From the NCBI RefSeq assembly GCF_040500525.1, contig NZ_CP159404.1:124001-188000 (forward strand): a stretch of DNA of 64,000 nucleotides, given 5' to 3'. Source of the DNA: Azospirillum formosense. GTDB lineage: Bacteria > Pseudomonadota > Alphaproteobacteria > Azospirillales > Azospirillaceae. Below the pieces are notes generated by a model, which searched no databases, had not been told where the DNA came from, and worked only from the letters and a program-made list of their open reading frames with translations. Position 1 is the stretch's first letter; each line of letters begins with the position of its first letter. Both the position numbers and the translations under genes were made by a program. Positions 23,165 to 30,524 of this stretch are shown here, piece after piece.

Positions 23165-23993
23165 CCAACTGCCCGCTCCCCTCGTCCCCGCTGAGGTGGA
23201 CCTGCGCGGCCTGCCGTTCATTCCCCTGCACATCGAGCGTCTCCAACTCTCCAAGTCCTGGCTCGCCTGCAAGCGGCGCCCGGAACTGGCCTACTACATG
23301 CTGAACCTCTGGATGCGCGCGTGGCATGAGCTTCCGGCTGCCTCCATCGAGGATGATGACGACGTTCTGGCTGATGCGGCGCGCGCCGATTACCGGACCT
23401 GGGAAAAGGTCCGCGAGGCCGTGCTGCGCGGCTGGGTAAAATGCTCGGACGGGCGGCTCTATCACCCTGTCGTGGCAGAGCTTGCCGCCGAAGCATGGGA
23501 GCATCGTAAGGGCTATCGTGAGCGCGCTGCCAAGGCTCGTGAAGCCAAGAAACAGAAGCGTTTCACCGCTGAGACATGCCCTGCGCCAGCGAATGATACA
23601 GGCCCTGTCAAAGCGTCTGTCACAGAGCCTGAGACAGGCTTGACCAGTCTCTATAAGGGACAGGGAGAGGGACAGAGAGAGGGAGAATCTTATTCCGAGG
23701 ATAAATCCTCGGGGCCGGTCGGCCCGGTCGATCCGGTCAAACAGCTTTTCGACACCGGCGTGAAGTTGCTCACCGATGCCGGGCAAAAGCCGGCAAGCGC
23801 CAGGGCGATCATCGGCCAGCTTCGGAAAGCCAAGGGCGACGAAGGGGCGCTGTCGGTGGTGCTGGCAGCCGCCAAGGCTTCCGAACCGGTTTCGTACATC
23901 CAGGCCGCGATTCGGCACGGCGGCCCGGCCAATGACGCTGCGCCGCGTCCGCAAGCCGATCCCAAGACCAACCCGCAGTGGGCGAATTACTGA
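23157..23993 (+). CDS. DUF1376/YdaU-type phage replication protein
   Basis: A 278-residue protein. Residues about 15-115 form the DUF1376 (YdaU-like) winged-helix domain (LPFIPLHIERLQLSKSWLAC, then LNLWMRAWHELPAASI and LADAARADYRTWEKVR). A charged linker and a C-terminal helical part (SARAIIGQLRKAKGDEGALS) follow. In related phages such proteins precede a helicase or DnaC-like loader and act in replication initiation. It is three bases upstream of the DnaB-like gene. The linker-coding stretch 23590-23700 is rich in short CTGTC/GACAG repeats, a possible origin. Confidence 0.78.
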   Translation: MTDQLPAPLVPAEVDLRGLPFIPLHIERLQLSKSWLACKRRPELAYYMLNLWMRAWHELPAASIEDDDDVLADAARADYRTWEKVREAVLRGWVKCSDGRLYHPVVAELAAEAWEHRKGYRERAAKAREAKKQKRFTAETCPAPANDTGPVKASVTEPETGLTSLYKGQGEGQREGESYSEDKSSGPVGPVDPVKQLFDTGVKLLTDAGQKPASARAIIGQLRKAKGDEGALSVVLAAAKASEPVSYIQAAIRHGGPANDAAPRPQADPKTNPQWANY

Positions 23994-23995
23994 CC

Positions 23996-25351
23996 ATGGA
24001 CGACACCGACATCCCCTCCCGGATGCTGCTGGCCAACTCGTCGATCACGGCGATTCTCGACCAACTGACCGACCCGGACATCGAGCAGCACCTGCTGTCC
24101 GCGGCCATGCACAGCCCAGCGGCCTACGCCAAGGCCGGCAGCAGCCTCCAGCCGGACGACTTCGCCTTCCCGGTGCACGCCGCCCTCTGGCACGCCTTGG
24201 GACAGGCCTATGGCGAGAACCGCAAGGTCGACCACCTGCTGTTGGGCGATCTGGCCCGGCGATTCGACGCCGACCTGCAGGACCATGGGGGAGGGCAGGC
24301 TTACGTCGCGGAGATGTTCGGCCTGATGGCGAACGCCAAGGCTGCCCAGGACTACGGGCGCCGCCTGTCCGAACTGGCCAAGCGCCGGCGGCTGGTCATC
24401 GCGGCGATCACGACGGTGGCCACGGCGCCGGACCTCGACACGCCGCTGGACGAGCTGCTGGGCGGCATCATGGGCGAGGCCGAACGACTGGTCGAAACGG
24501 GCAGGGCCCGGACCCGCGGCGCCGTGCTGGACGACATGCTGGAGAGCTTCCGTCACCCGCCCGTGGTCTACTCCACCGGCATGCCCTCGCTTGACGCCGC
24601 CATGGGTGGCGGCCTGTGGCCGGGCAGGGTCTACGGCATCGCCGCGCACGACAAGGCGGGCAAGACCGGGCTGGCCGGGACGATCAGTTACAACCTCAAC
24701 GAGGCCGGGATCAGCCACGGCTATTTCGCCTTCGAGATGGGTTCGGAGCAGATCGAGCACCGCCAGCTATCCCGCGCGCTGGGAATCGGCACCACGCGCA
24801 TCCTGGAGCGTCAGAGGGACGTGCTGGAGGCGATCGCGCGGTACCGGATCAGCGCCGCGGATCACGTCGTCTACGTCGACATGCCGGGCGGCACGGTGGA
24901 CGAGCTGCGGTCGGAGATCCTCGCGGCCCGCGCCAAGCACCGGATCACCGGCTTCGTGGTGGACTACTGGCAGTTGATCGAGGGCAAGGGCCGGCAGCAG
25001 TCGGACGAGGAGCACTTGCGCCGCGTCGCGCAGTGGCTGGCCAACGTCGCCAAGCGCCTGAACCTGTGGGTCATTGTCCTGGCCCAGCTCGCGGACGATG
25101 GCGAGGCAACGGCGCTGTCACGGCGCGGCCTGAACCGGGCGGTGGACCAACTGTACTTCCTCCACCGCAAGCAGGGCGAGGAATTCGGCTGGCTCCAGAT
25201 GAAGGTCAGCCGCTACACGCCGCCCGGTGACGTGGGCGGCCCGAACGATCCGGCGCTGAGGCTCCGCTACCCCGGTCCGTGGTTCGAGGACTGGAAGGCC
25301 CGCGGGGCCGACGACATGCGGCAGGCGCAGTACGAGCTGGCGGAGGGGTGA
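23996..25351 (+). CDS. DnaB-like replicative helicase
   Basis: A 451-residue RecA-fold helicase. A short DnaB N-terminal domain (about 20-120, DPDIEQHLLSAAMHSPAAYA) is followed by the helicase core: TGMPSLDAAMGGGLWPGRVY, a Walker A written AAHDKAGKTGLA (unusual, with HDKA replacing the common RPSM/GPTG loop), Walker B-like GFVVDYWQLI, and a C-terminal strand near GWLQMKVSRYTPPG. GTG 23978 is an alternative start. It would unwind phage DNA at the fork after loading by the preceding protein. Confidence 0.85.
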   Translation: MDDTDIPSRMLLANSSITAILDQLTDPDIEQHLLSAAMHSPAAYAKAGSSLQPDDFAFPVHAALWHALGQAYGENRKVDHLLLGDLARRFDADLQDHGGGQAYVAEMFGLMANAKAAQDYGRRLSELAKRRRLVIAAITTVATAPDLDTPLDELLGGIMGEAERLVETGRARTRGAVLDDMLESFRHPPVVYSTGMPSLDAAMGGGLWPGRVYGIAAHDKAGKTGLAGTISYNLNEAGISHGYFAFEMGSEQIEHRQLSRALGIGTTRILERQRDVLEAIARYRISAADHVVYVDMPGGTVDELRSEILAARAKHRITGFVVDYWQLIEGKGRQQSDEEHLRRVAQWLANVAKRLNLWVIVLAQLADDGEATALSRRGLNRAVDQLYFLHRKQGEEFGWLQMKVSRYTPPGDVGGPNDPALRLRYPGPWFEDWKARGADDMRQAQYELAEG

Positions 25352-25656
25352 TGGGCGCTTCACGGAGTTGGGCAAAGCCAGAGCGGAACGAGCAGATTGC
25401 CGACCTATGGGAATCTGGGGCGTCGACGCCATCGATCGCCGCTCAGTTCAATATTGGTGTCACGCGCGTGCGGACGATCCTGCTGCGCTACTTTGACGTT
25501 GCAAAGGAGGATCGTCCAGATTTTGGAGAGGGTGGCTGGTGTTGGGTGATCACACGGCGGCGGCTGCCGAATGCTCCAATCAGTGAGGGTGATACGCTTC
25601 GATCCACCTTCGCTGGCGAAATTCTGAGGAAGAAGGCGGAGGATCGCTTCCCCTGA
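25351..25656 (+). CDS. Small helix-turn-helix protein at the end of the early operon
   Basis: A 101-residue protein with GGAGGGG before its ATG, which overlaps the helicase stop. The N-terminal part (RNEQIADLWESGASTPSIAA, then QFNIGVTRVRTILLRY) is a homeodomain/sigma-4-like HTH. The C-terminal part is aromatic and basic. Its position as last gene of the rightward early operon, before late genes, would suit a late activator, but no evidence for that exists in the sequence. Confidence 0.6.
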   Translation: MGASRSWAKPERNEQIADLWESGASTPSIAAQFNIGVTRVRTILLRYFDVAKEDRPDFGEGGWCWVITRRRLPNAPISEGDTLRSTFAGEILRKKAEDRFP

Positions 25657-25667
25657 TCGCCACACCA

Positions 25668-25691
25668 ACGACCGTCCTTCGGGGCGGTCGT
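25668..25691 (+). terminator. Rho-independent terminator ending the early operon
   Basis: Arms 25668-25677 and 25682-25691 (ACGACCGTCC / GGGCGGTCGT, one T-G pair) around TTCG, followed by TTCATTTC. It lies 12 bp after the stop of the HTH gene and before the convergent HNH gene, so it probably separates both transcripts. Confidence 0.75.
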
Positions 25692-25779
25692 TTCATTTCT
25701 GGCGCTGGGCCAGCCGCAGGAGCTGCTTGCGGCGGTCGGGCAGCAGCCAATCCCACGCGGCCAGATTGCTATGGATTCA

Positions 25780-26913
25780 CTACCAAGGCCAAAGCGGGTT
25801 GCCGTAATGCTCATTACGATGGCAGTTCGGGCAAAGCGCTACTGCGTTCGCCACGGTATCTTCCCCTCCTGCTGCAAGAGGCACTTTGTGATGGACCTCC
25901 AGAAACGGGGTGCCATCAGAACTACGAAAGAATGGAGCGGGACTCTTGCACCCTTCACAAACACCTGCAGCACGGTCGAGGACCTCAGCGACTACATCAG
26001 GATTTCTTACAAAAGCGGTCGTGACGACGGTAACAGAAGAAGGTATCCGTTGAGCAGTAGCAAGACGCCGTTGCCGATCGGAGCTAGAACCAGCCTGGGC
26101 GCGGCTCACCGCCAGCTTGTGGTTCTTCTGTAGTTCATGAGCGTCCACAGGAGCATCAGCTCCAGGAACGCGAACTGCGAGCTCAAACCACTTCGATCCA
26201 TCTTGTTCTGTATGGACGCCTATATTCCTAAACATGCCAGAAAGACGGAACTTTTCACCAGTATTCTGTCTTACAAAAGCGTAAATCGGAACCTGTGGGT
26301 TCTGAATAATAGCTGCGTTGACCTTGAATTCTTCTTTGAAAATGTCGTTTATGCTTTTCAAGTAGTATTTTAGCGAAACCCCTTGCTCAATCCATTGATT
26401 TTGGTACTTTCCGCCGTTGAGGGTTGCTTTGATAAATACAGCCTTGTAAGCGCCATCAGAACCGATAGGCAGAATGCCGCCGCTGCGATTATCGTAAACT
26501 TCTGCAAAGATGACCAATTGGCTTGATGTGTAATCATGCCCGATAACGAAATCATCCAGCCGTGTGCGATCATTATGCCAGGCGCCGAATCGCTCAAGAA
26601 GGTCAGCCCGGATATCCTCAAATGTATTTAACCCTGCGGTTCTCAGTCCATTAAATACAGGGCTATTCGGTGTCCCCTGAAATCGATCCATGTAATTTAA
26701 CAGGTCACCAACTCTCGAGAACTGACGCAGCCACATGGCTGAATTCCTGATGGTGCTCTTCACCTCATTCGGTAGGTTAGGGTGGTCTAAAGCCGGCGCA
26801 AACACCTGCTCCTCAATATAGTCGCGGACTTGATCTATGACTGCAGGCATCGGCGAGGTTCCAGCGGATTGGGCTAGCGGTCTGGCGATATACCTCACAA
26901 ATGAGGTAAACAT
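25780..26913 (-). CDS. HNH endonuclease with N-terminal recognition region, likely restriction-type
   Basis: A 377-residue protein. Its C-terminus is a McrA-like HNH nuclease: CEGCKSP, then LEVHHKVPLAAGGEDTVANA and LCPNCHRNEH, with both metal-binding cysteine pairs and the catalytic histidines intact. Residues about 120-250 (LVIFAEVYDNRSGGILPIGS onward) form a beta-rich domain resembling the SRA-like modules of ScoMcrA-type, modification-dependent enzymes. No methyltransferase accompanies it, fitting type IV restriction. Composition is much more AT-rich than neighbours. ATG 26913 lacks a clear ribosome site; ATG 26850 is an alternative. Probably a superinfection-exclusion gene. Confidence 0.72.
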   Translation of the reverse strand: MFTSFVRYIARPLAQSAGTSPMPAVIDQVRDYIEEQVFAPALDHPNLPNEVKSTIRNSAMWLRQFSRVGDLLNYMDRFQGTPNSPVFNGLRTAGLNTFEDIRADLLERFGAWHNDRTRLDDFVIGHDYTSSQLVIFAEVYDNRSGGILPIGSDGAYKAVFIKATLNGGKYQNQWIEQGVSLKYYLKSINDIFKEEFKVNAAIIQNPQVPIYAFVRQNTGEKFRLSGMFRNIGVHTEQDGSKWFELAVRVPGADAPVDAHELQKNHKLAVSRAQAGSSSDRQRRLATAQRIPSSVTVVTTAFVRNPDVVAEVLDRAAGVCEGCKSPAPFFRSSDGTPFLEVHHKVPLAAGGEDTVANAVALCPNCHRNEHYGNPLWPW

Positions 26914-26955
26914 ATGCTGGCATGCATCTTATAGAATGGCGAGAAGCAAAATGTC

Positions 26956-27246
26956 TCATTTCGAGATGCGGAGTTTGCTCGCGTCCATCTGGCATCGCCG
27001 TAGCTTGGCCATGGGTGGTTTCGGTGGCTGTGAACGTGGCATCAACAACACGCGCCGCTTTTCAGGCATCAGTTCGAACGCCAGGAGGAGGGCTGTGGAC
27101 TGCGGGTCGACTTCGCGGTTCAGCCGCTCCCAATCCGCCACCGTCACCCGGTGACGGCGCACCAAGCCAGCCGCTTGCTCCTGCGTGAGGCCGAGCCGCT
27201 TCCGGCGCCGTGCGAATTCCTCTCCGCTGATCGTCTCGAAGGCCAC
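26956..27246 (-). CDS. XRE-family regulator upstream of the HNH gene
   Basis: A 96-residue HTH protein (FETISGEEFARRRKRLGLTQ, then EQAAGLVRRHRVTVADWERL). GTG 27246 is preferred because it leaves the palindromic sites free; ATG 27288 or TTG 27300 would extend the protein through them without a ribosome site. It lies 42 bp upstream of the HNH gene on the same strand, an arrangement like controller-protein genes of restriction systems. It probably represses its own promoter and thereby times HNH expression. Confidence 0.7.
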   Translation of the reverse strand: MAFETISGEEFARRRKRLGLTQEQAAGLVRRHRVTVADWERLNREVDPQSTALLLAFELMPEKRRVLLMPRSQPPKPPMAKLRRCQMDASKLRISK

Positions 27247-27263
27247 CTGATCGTCCGCCCTGT

Positions 27264-27326
27264 TGTAGCCCCTGAGGCTACAGGCCATTTGTAGCCGCAA
27301 CCCAACGCACCCGGCGAACGGCTACA
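27264..27326. promoter_or_regulatory. Four TGTAGCC half-sites upstream of the XRE/HNH operon
   Basis: TGTAGCC at 27264-27270 and GGCTACA at 27276-27282 make a seven-base-pair inverted repeat with a five-base gap. A second pair, TGTAGCC at 27290-27296 and GGCTACA at 27320-27326, has a 23-base gap. The two pairs lie directly upstream of the XRE start at 27246, the usual place for an autoregulatory operator. Confidence 0.65.
27301..27311 (-). promoter_or_regulatory. GGTGCGTTGGG motif, minus orientation
   Basis: On the minus strand this reads GGTGCGTTGGG, identical to sites at 34804, 40980 and 53220. It lies 65 bp upstream of the GTG start of the XRE gene, the same spacing as the + strand copies have to their genes. 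It is between the two TGTAGCC pairs. Confidence 0.6.
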
Positions 27327-27477
27327 ATCGCGTCCTCCGAACCCTTTGGAAATCCTGGGCGGATTGCAAGTCTCTTGACAGCCCTCCCAGAACGTGAGCA
27401 AGCCTCGCGCGCGTCCTTCCCCATTTCGCCTCGCGGTGCGTTACCTCGCCCGCTGGCCCGCCGCTATCCTCCGCGGC

Positions 27478-28008
27478 ATGACCGACGCCACGCCCCAGCC
27501 CGACCGCATCAACCTCCCGGACCACGCCGCCCCGAAGCACGCGGGCGGGCGCCCAGTCGTCTGGACCCCCGAGCGGATCACCGACGCCAAGGCCACCGTC
27601 CTCGACCTCCTCGCCGATGGCCAGTCCATGCGCAGCATCTGCGCGCAGGACGACATGCCGTCATGGTCTACGCTACGCCGGTGGTTGAGGGAGGATGTCG
27701 AGTTCGCAACGCAGTACGCGCGCGCCCGCGAAGCCGCAGCGGACATGTCGGCGGCCCGCGTGATCGAGATCGCGGAGGCCGTCGCGGCGGGCAAGATGGA
27801 CCCGCAGGCCGGGCGGACAGCCATCGACGGGCACAAGTGGGCTGCGAGCAAGCTGAACGCCCGCGTCTACGGCGACCGCATCGACGTGAACCAGCACCAC
27901 ACGGGCAACGTCCAGGTCGGATGGGTGATCGACCTCAGCCCGTCAGGCCCGGTGATCGAAGGGGAGGGCGCGAAGGTCATCGAGGGCCGTACGCCAGCCG
28001 ATGAGTAG
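27478..28008 (+). CDS. Terminase small subunit
   Basis: A 176-residue protein. The HTH-containing N-terminal half (VVWTPERITDAKATVLDLLA, then SMRSICAQDDMPSWSTLRRW) and the helical ARVIEIAEAVAAGKMDPQAG with DGHKWAASKLNARVYGDR are typical of phage terminase small subunits that bind the packaging site. ATG 27478 starts just before the conserved part; GTG 27394 is in frame upstream but adds an arginine/proline-rich stretch. It is separated from the large subunit by an unusual 339-bp noncoding gap. Confidence 0.82.
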   Translation: MTDATPQPDRINLPDHAAPKHAGGRPVVWTPERITDAKATVLDLLADGQSMRSICAQDDMPSWSTLRRWLREDVEFATQYARAREAAADMSAARVIEIAEAVAAGKMDPQAGRTAIDGHKWAASKLNARVYGDRIDVNQHHTGNVQVGWVIDLSPSGPVIEGEGAKVIEGRTPADE

Positions 28009-28347
28009 CCCATTTTCCATAAGGGCGGTTATGAGGAATTATCGTACGCGCCGAAGCGGGCCGAACAGGCCCCGCGCGTACGCTCCCCTCCCCTCTCCCC
28101 TCTCGGCCAAAGTCGCGCAGGGGGTGACGCGAAGAGGGGGCGGAAGGCACCAGCGCAGGTTGACTGCGCCCCCCCGCGCGGCCCAGGCCAGCCCTGCCGC
28201 CCGACCCCACCCCCGGGGGGCCTCGCGAGCCGGCCCGCCCAGGCGACCCCGGGGGGCAAAAACCGCGCGTCCTTCGTCCTGCGGGCCATCCCCTCACGAT
28301 TTTGCCCAACCCCATGAACCCGCAACAATCTTTCCCACGGTGAGGCC
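28009..28347. other. Noncoding gap between terminase subunits, candidate packaging site
   Basis: No credible gene fits: the only long + frame is a low-complexity arginine/proline string. The gap has a large inverted repeat (28043-28050 CGTACGCG with 28075-28082, plus inner GGGCC/GGCCC arms), pyrimidine-rich tracts (28083-28105) and two direct copies of CCCCGGGGGGC (28211-28221 and 28247-28257). Terminase binding or cutting sites often lie beside the small subunit gene. Confidence 0.4.
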
Positions 28348-29910
28348 ATGAGCACGAGTGCGCAGCAGGCGATCAAAGGCGGGGCGAGCGTCTACAAGCC
28401 GGACGGCGAGACGCTTCGGCAGTTCCTGTTGAACTCGACGGCCCGGCTGCTCTGCATCCAGGGGCCGGAAGGGTCGGGGAAGTCGACGGCTTCGGCGATG
28501 AAACTGTGGATGTCGGCGATCCGGCAGGCGCCGCAGAAGGACGGCATCCGGCGGACGCGCATGCTGGTGGTGCGCAACACCTTCAACGACCTGAAGCTGA
28601 CGACGGTCCAGACCTGGAAACGCCTGTTTCCGCCGGAGATCTACGGCCAGTTCCTGGAGACGGCGCCGTTCTGCCATAAGATCCGGGCCGGTGACGTGGA
28701 ATGCGACGTGTGGTTCGTCGCGCTGGATGACGAGGGCGCTCTGCACAAGGTGCTGTCGCTCGAATTCACCTCGATCTGGGTGAACGAGGCGCGCGAATTG
28801 CCTCGGCGCGTCATCGGCGGCCTGTGGCGCCGCCGCGGGCGGTTCCCCGCGGTGATGGACGGCGGTCCGAGCTACCCGATCATGATCCTGGACACGAACG
28901 CGCCGGCGGATGACCACTGGATTCCCATCATGCGCGGCGATGTGCCGATCCCGTCCAAGCTGTCAGACGACGAAAAGCGGGAACTGCTGAAGCCCGAGGG
29001 GTGGGAGTTCTGGAACCAGCCGGGCGGGCTGGTCGAAATCACCGACGACGCCGGAAATCACGTGCGGTTCGAGCCGAACCCGGCGGCGGAGAACACAGCG
29101 TGGCTGCCCGGCGGAAAGAACTTCTACCTGGAGGCCGCCCGCGGGCAGACCATCCATGACGTGCGGATCGCGCTCTGCAACAAGCTGGGCCGGTCGCGCA
29201 CCGGGAAGCCGGTTTTCCCCATGTTCCGGCCCGATCTGCACGTCGCGAAGCAACCGCTGCAGCCGGTCGAGGGACACCCGATCCTGGTGGGCGTGGATTT
29301 CGGCCTAACGCCGGCCGCGGTGTTCGGCCAGCACGTCATGGGCCGGTGGCTGCTCCTGCACGAGCTGGTGGCGGAGGACGACGCGGGCATGGGCGCGGTG
29401 ACCTTCGCCCCGCTGCTGAAAGCGGAGTTGGCCAGCCGATTTTCCGGCTTCAAATTCAGCCTGTTCGGGGACCCGGCCGGCGATCAGCGGGCGCAGTCGG
29501 ACGAGCGATCTCCGTTCATGATCTTCCGCGCCTGCGGCCTGCCGATCCAGCCGGCGCCGACGAACGACACCACGGTTCGGAAAGAGGCGGTGGAGGCGGA
29601 GTTGAACCGCCTGGTCAATGGCTATCCGGCCTTCCTGATTTCTCCGACGTGCCCCCGCTATGCCGCATCGATGGAATGGGGCTACCGGTACCGGAAAATG
29701 AAGATTTCCGGCGCGGACCGCTACACCGACCAGCCGGTGAAGGACGAGCATAGCCACGTGAACGACGCCGGGCAGTACCTGCTGATCGGGGGCGGGGCGG
29801 GGCGCGCGTTGCTGACCGGCACCGCTGGCCCAAAGAAGCCCGTCAACACCAAGATCACGGCTTCGCCCCTGGCCGCCAACCGCGCCGCGGCCCTCCGGAG
29901 GCTTCGCTGA
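28348..29910 (+). CDS. Terminase large subunit
   Basis: A 520-residue packaging motor. The N-terminal ATPase domain has Walker A GPEGSGKST (residues 39-47) and a coupling region near ILDTNAPADDHW. The C-terminal nuclease domain of the RNase H fold has acidic residues in ILVGVDFGLTPA and FGDPAGDQR, with HVNDAGQYLL near the end. It cuts concatemers and pumps DNA through the portal. Its ATG follows the noncoding gap; its stop overlaps the next gene. Confidence 0.93.
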   Translation: MSTSAQQAIKGGASVYKPDGETLRQFLLNSTARLLCIQGPEGSGKSTASAMKLWMSAIRQAPQKDGIRRTRMLVVRNTFNDLKLTTVQTWKRLFPPEIYGQFLETAPFCHKIRAGDVECDVWFVALDDEGALHKVLSLEFTSIWVNEARELPRRVIGGLWRRRGRFPAVMDGGPSYPIMILDTNAPADDHWIPIMRGDVPIPSKLSDDEKRELLKPEGWEFWNQPGGLVEITDDAGNHVRFEPNPAAENTAWLPGGKNFYLEAARGQTIHDVRIALCNKLGRSRTGKPVFPMFRPDLHVAKQPLQPVEGHPILVGVDFGLTPAAVFGQHVMGRWLLLHELVAEDDAGMGAVTFAPLLKAELASRFSGFKFSLFGDPAGDQRAQSDERSPFMIFRACGLPIQPAPTNDTTVRKEAVEAELNRLVNGYPAFLISPTCPRYAASMEWGYRYRKMKISGADRYTDQPVKDEHSHVNDAGQYLLIGGGAGRALLTGTAGPKKPVNTKITASPLAANRAAALRRLR

Positions 29911-30359
29911 TGGTCCGGTCGTGGCTCGTCGCCTTCGTGGATGACCCCCGCTCGCCGCGCCGCTGGTGGGACGTGTTCACCCGGCCCGGCTTCCGGCACG
30001 TGCAAGTCTGGGGCTGGGACGCCGATGCTGGGGCGTGGGTGATCTACAGCGTGTTCACGGATTCGACCATGGTCGACGTGCTGTCGCCGGGCGACCTCGC
30101 AGACGCGGTGATCGGGGGCATCTGCGCCGTGTCGTCGGCGGTGCTGCGCTTCGAGCCGCCCGCTGAGCCCGAGCGCGGCTGCCTGCCCCGCCTGGGCTTC
30201 TGGTGCGTGCCGGCCGTCGCGCACCTGCTGGGCATCCGCACGGGTGCGTTGGTTCCGCACCAGCTCTACCGCGACCTTCTGCGGCGTGGAGCCACACCAG
30301 CCTATGAGGGATGCCTTGGGGGGATCACCGAGCGCGCCGAAGACCGACCCGGCCATTGA
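29910..30359 (+). CDS. Hypothetical protein between terminase and portal
   Basis: A 149-residue protein with tryptophan-rich strands (FRHVQVWGWDADAGAWVIYS) and two cysteines. Its ATG overlaps the terminase stop (TGATG). Similar-sized unknown proteins follow the terminase in podovirus prophages; a peptidase-like or virion role cannot be decided. The motif GGTGCGTTGG lies inside it at 30243, before the next small gene, which overlaps its 3' end by 56 bases. Confidence 0.62.
   Translation: MVRSWLVAFVDDPRSPRRWWDVFTRPGFRHVQVWGWDADAGAWVIYSVFTDSTMVDVLSPGDLADAVIGGICAVSSAVLRFEPPAEPERGCLPRLGFWCVPAVAHLLGIRTGALVPHQLYRDLLRRGATPAYEGCLGGITERAEDRPGH
30243..30253 (+). promoter_or_regulatory. GGTGCGTTGGT motif
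   Basis: GGTGCGTTGG followed by TTCC, identical over 14 bases to the copy at 47524. It is 61 bp upstream of the small gene starting at 30304. With the bases after it (to CGCACC at 30256-30261) it can fold into a six-base-pair hairpin. Confidence 0.55.
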
Positions 30360-30522
30360 GGAAGCCAACCGCCGCGAGCGTGAGCGCGCCGAGGCGGACA
30401 GGATGAAGGCCCAGCAGCAGCAGCTTGCCGTTGAGACGACCCAGCAGAACGCCCGGTTCGGACGCCGCTCGCTTCTGAGTGGCGGGCAGGCTGGGTTCAC
30501 GCGCTCTCTGCTCGGGGGCTGA
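30304..30522 (+). CDS. Small coiled-coil protein upstream of the portal gene
   Basis: A 72-residue protein (MRDALGGSPSAPKTDPAIEE onward) with a charged helix (ANRRERERAEADRMKAQQQQ) and a glycine-rich end (RFGRRSLLSGGQAGF). Short proteins with this layout sit directly before the head-tail connector gene in many podovirus-type prophages. It ends two bases before the portal ATG. Function unknown, possibly a virion component. Confidence 0.62.
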   Translation: MRDALGGSPSAPKTDPAIEEANRRERERAEADRMKAQQQQLAVETTQQNARFGRRSLLSGGQAGFTRSLLGG

Positions 30523-30524
30523 GG

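Noticed and set aside
28001-28351. 116-codon + frame bridging the terminase genes
   Set aside because: Low-complexity arginine/proline string overlapping both neighbours, with weak ribosome site; treated as noncoding.
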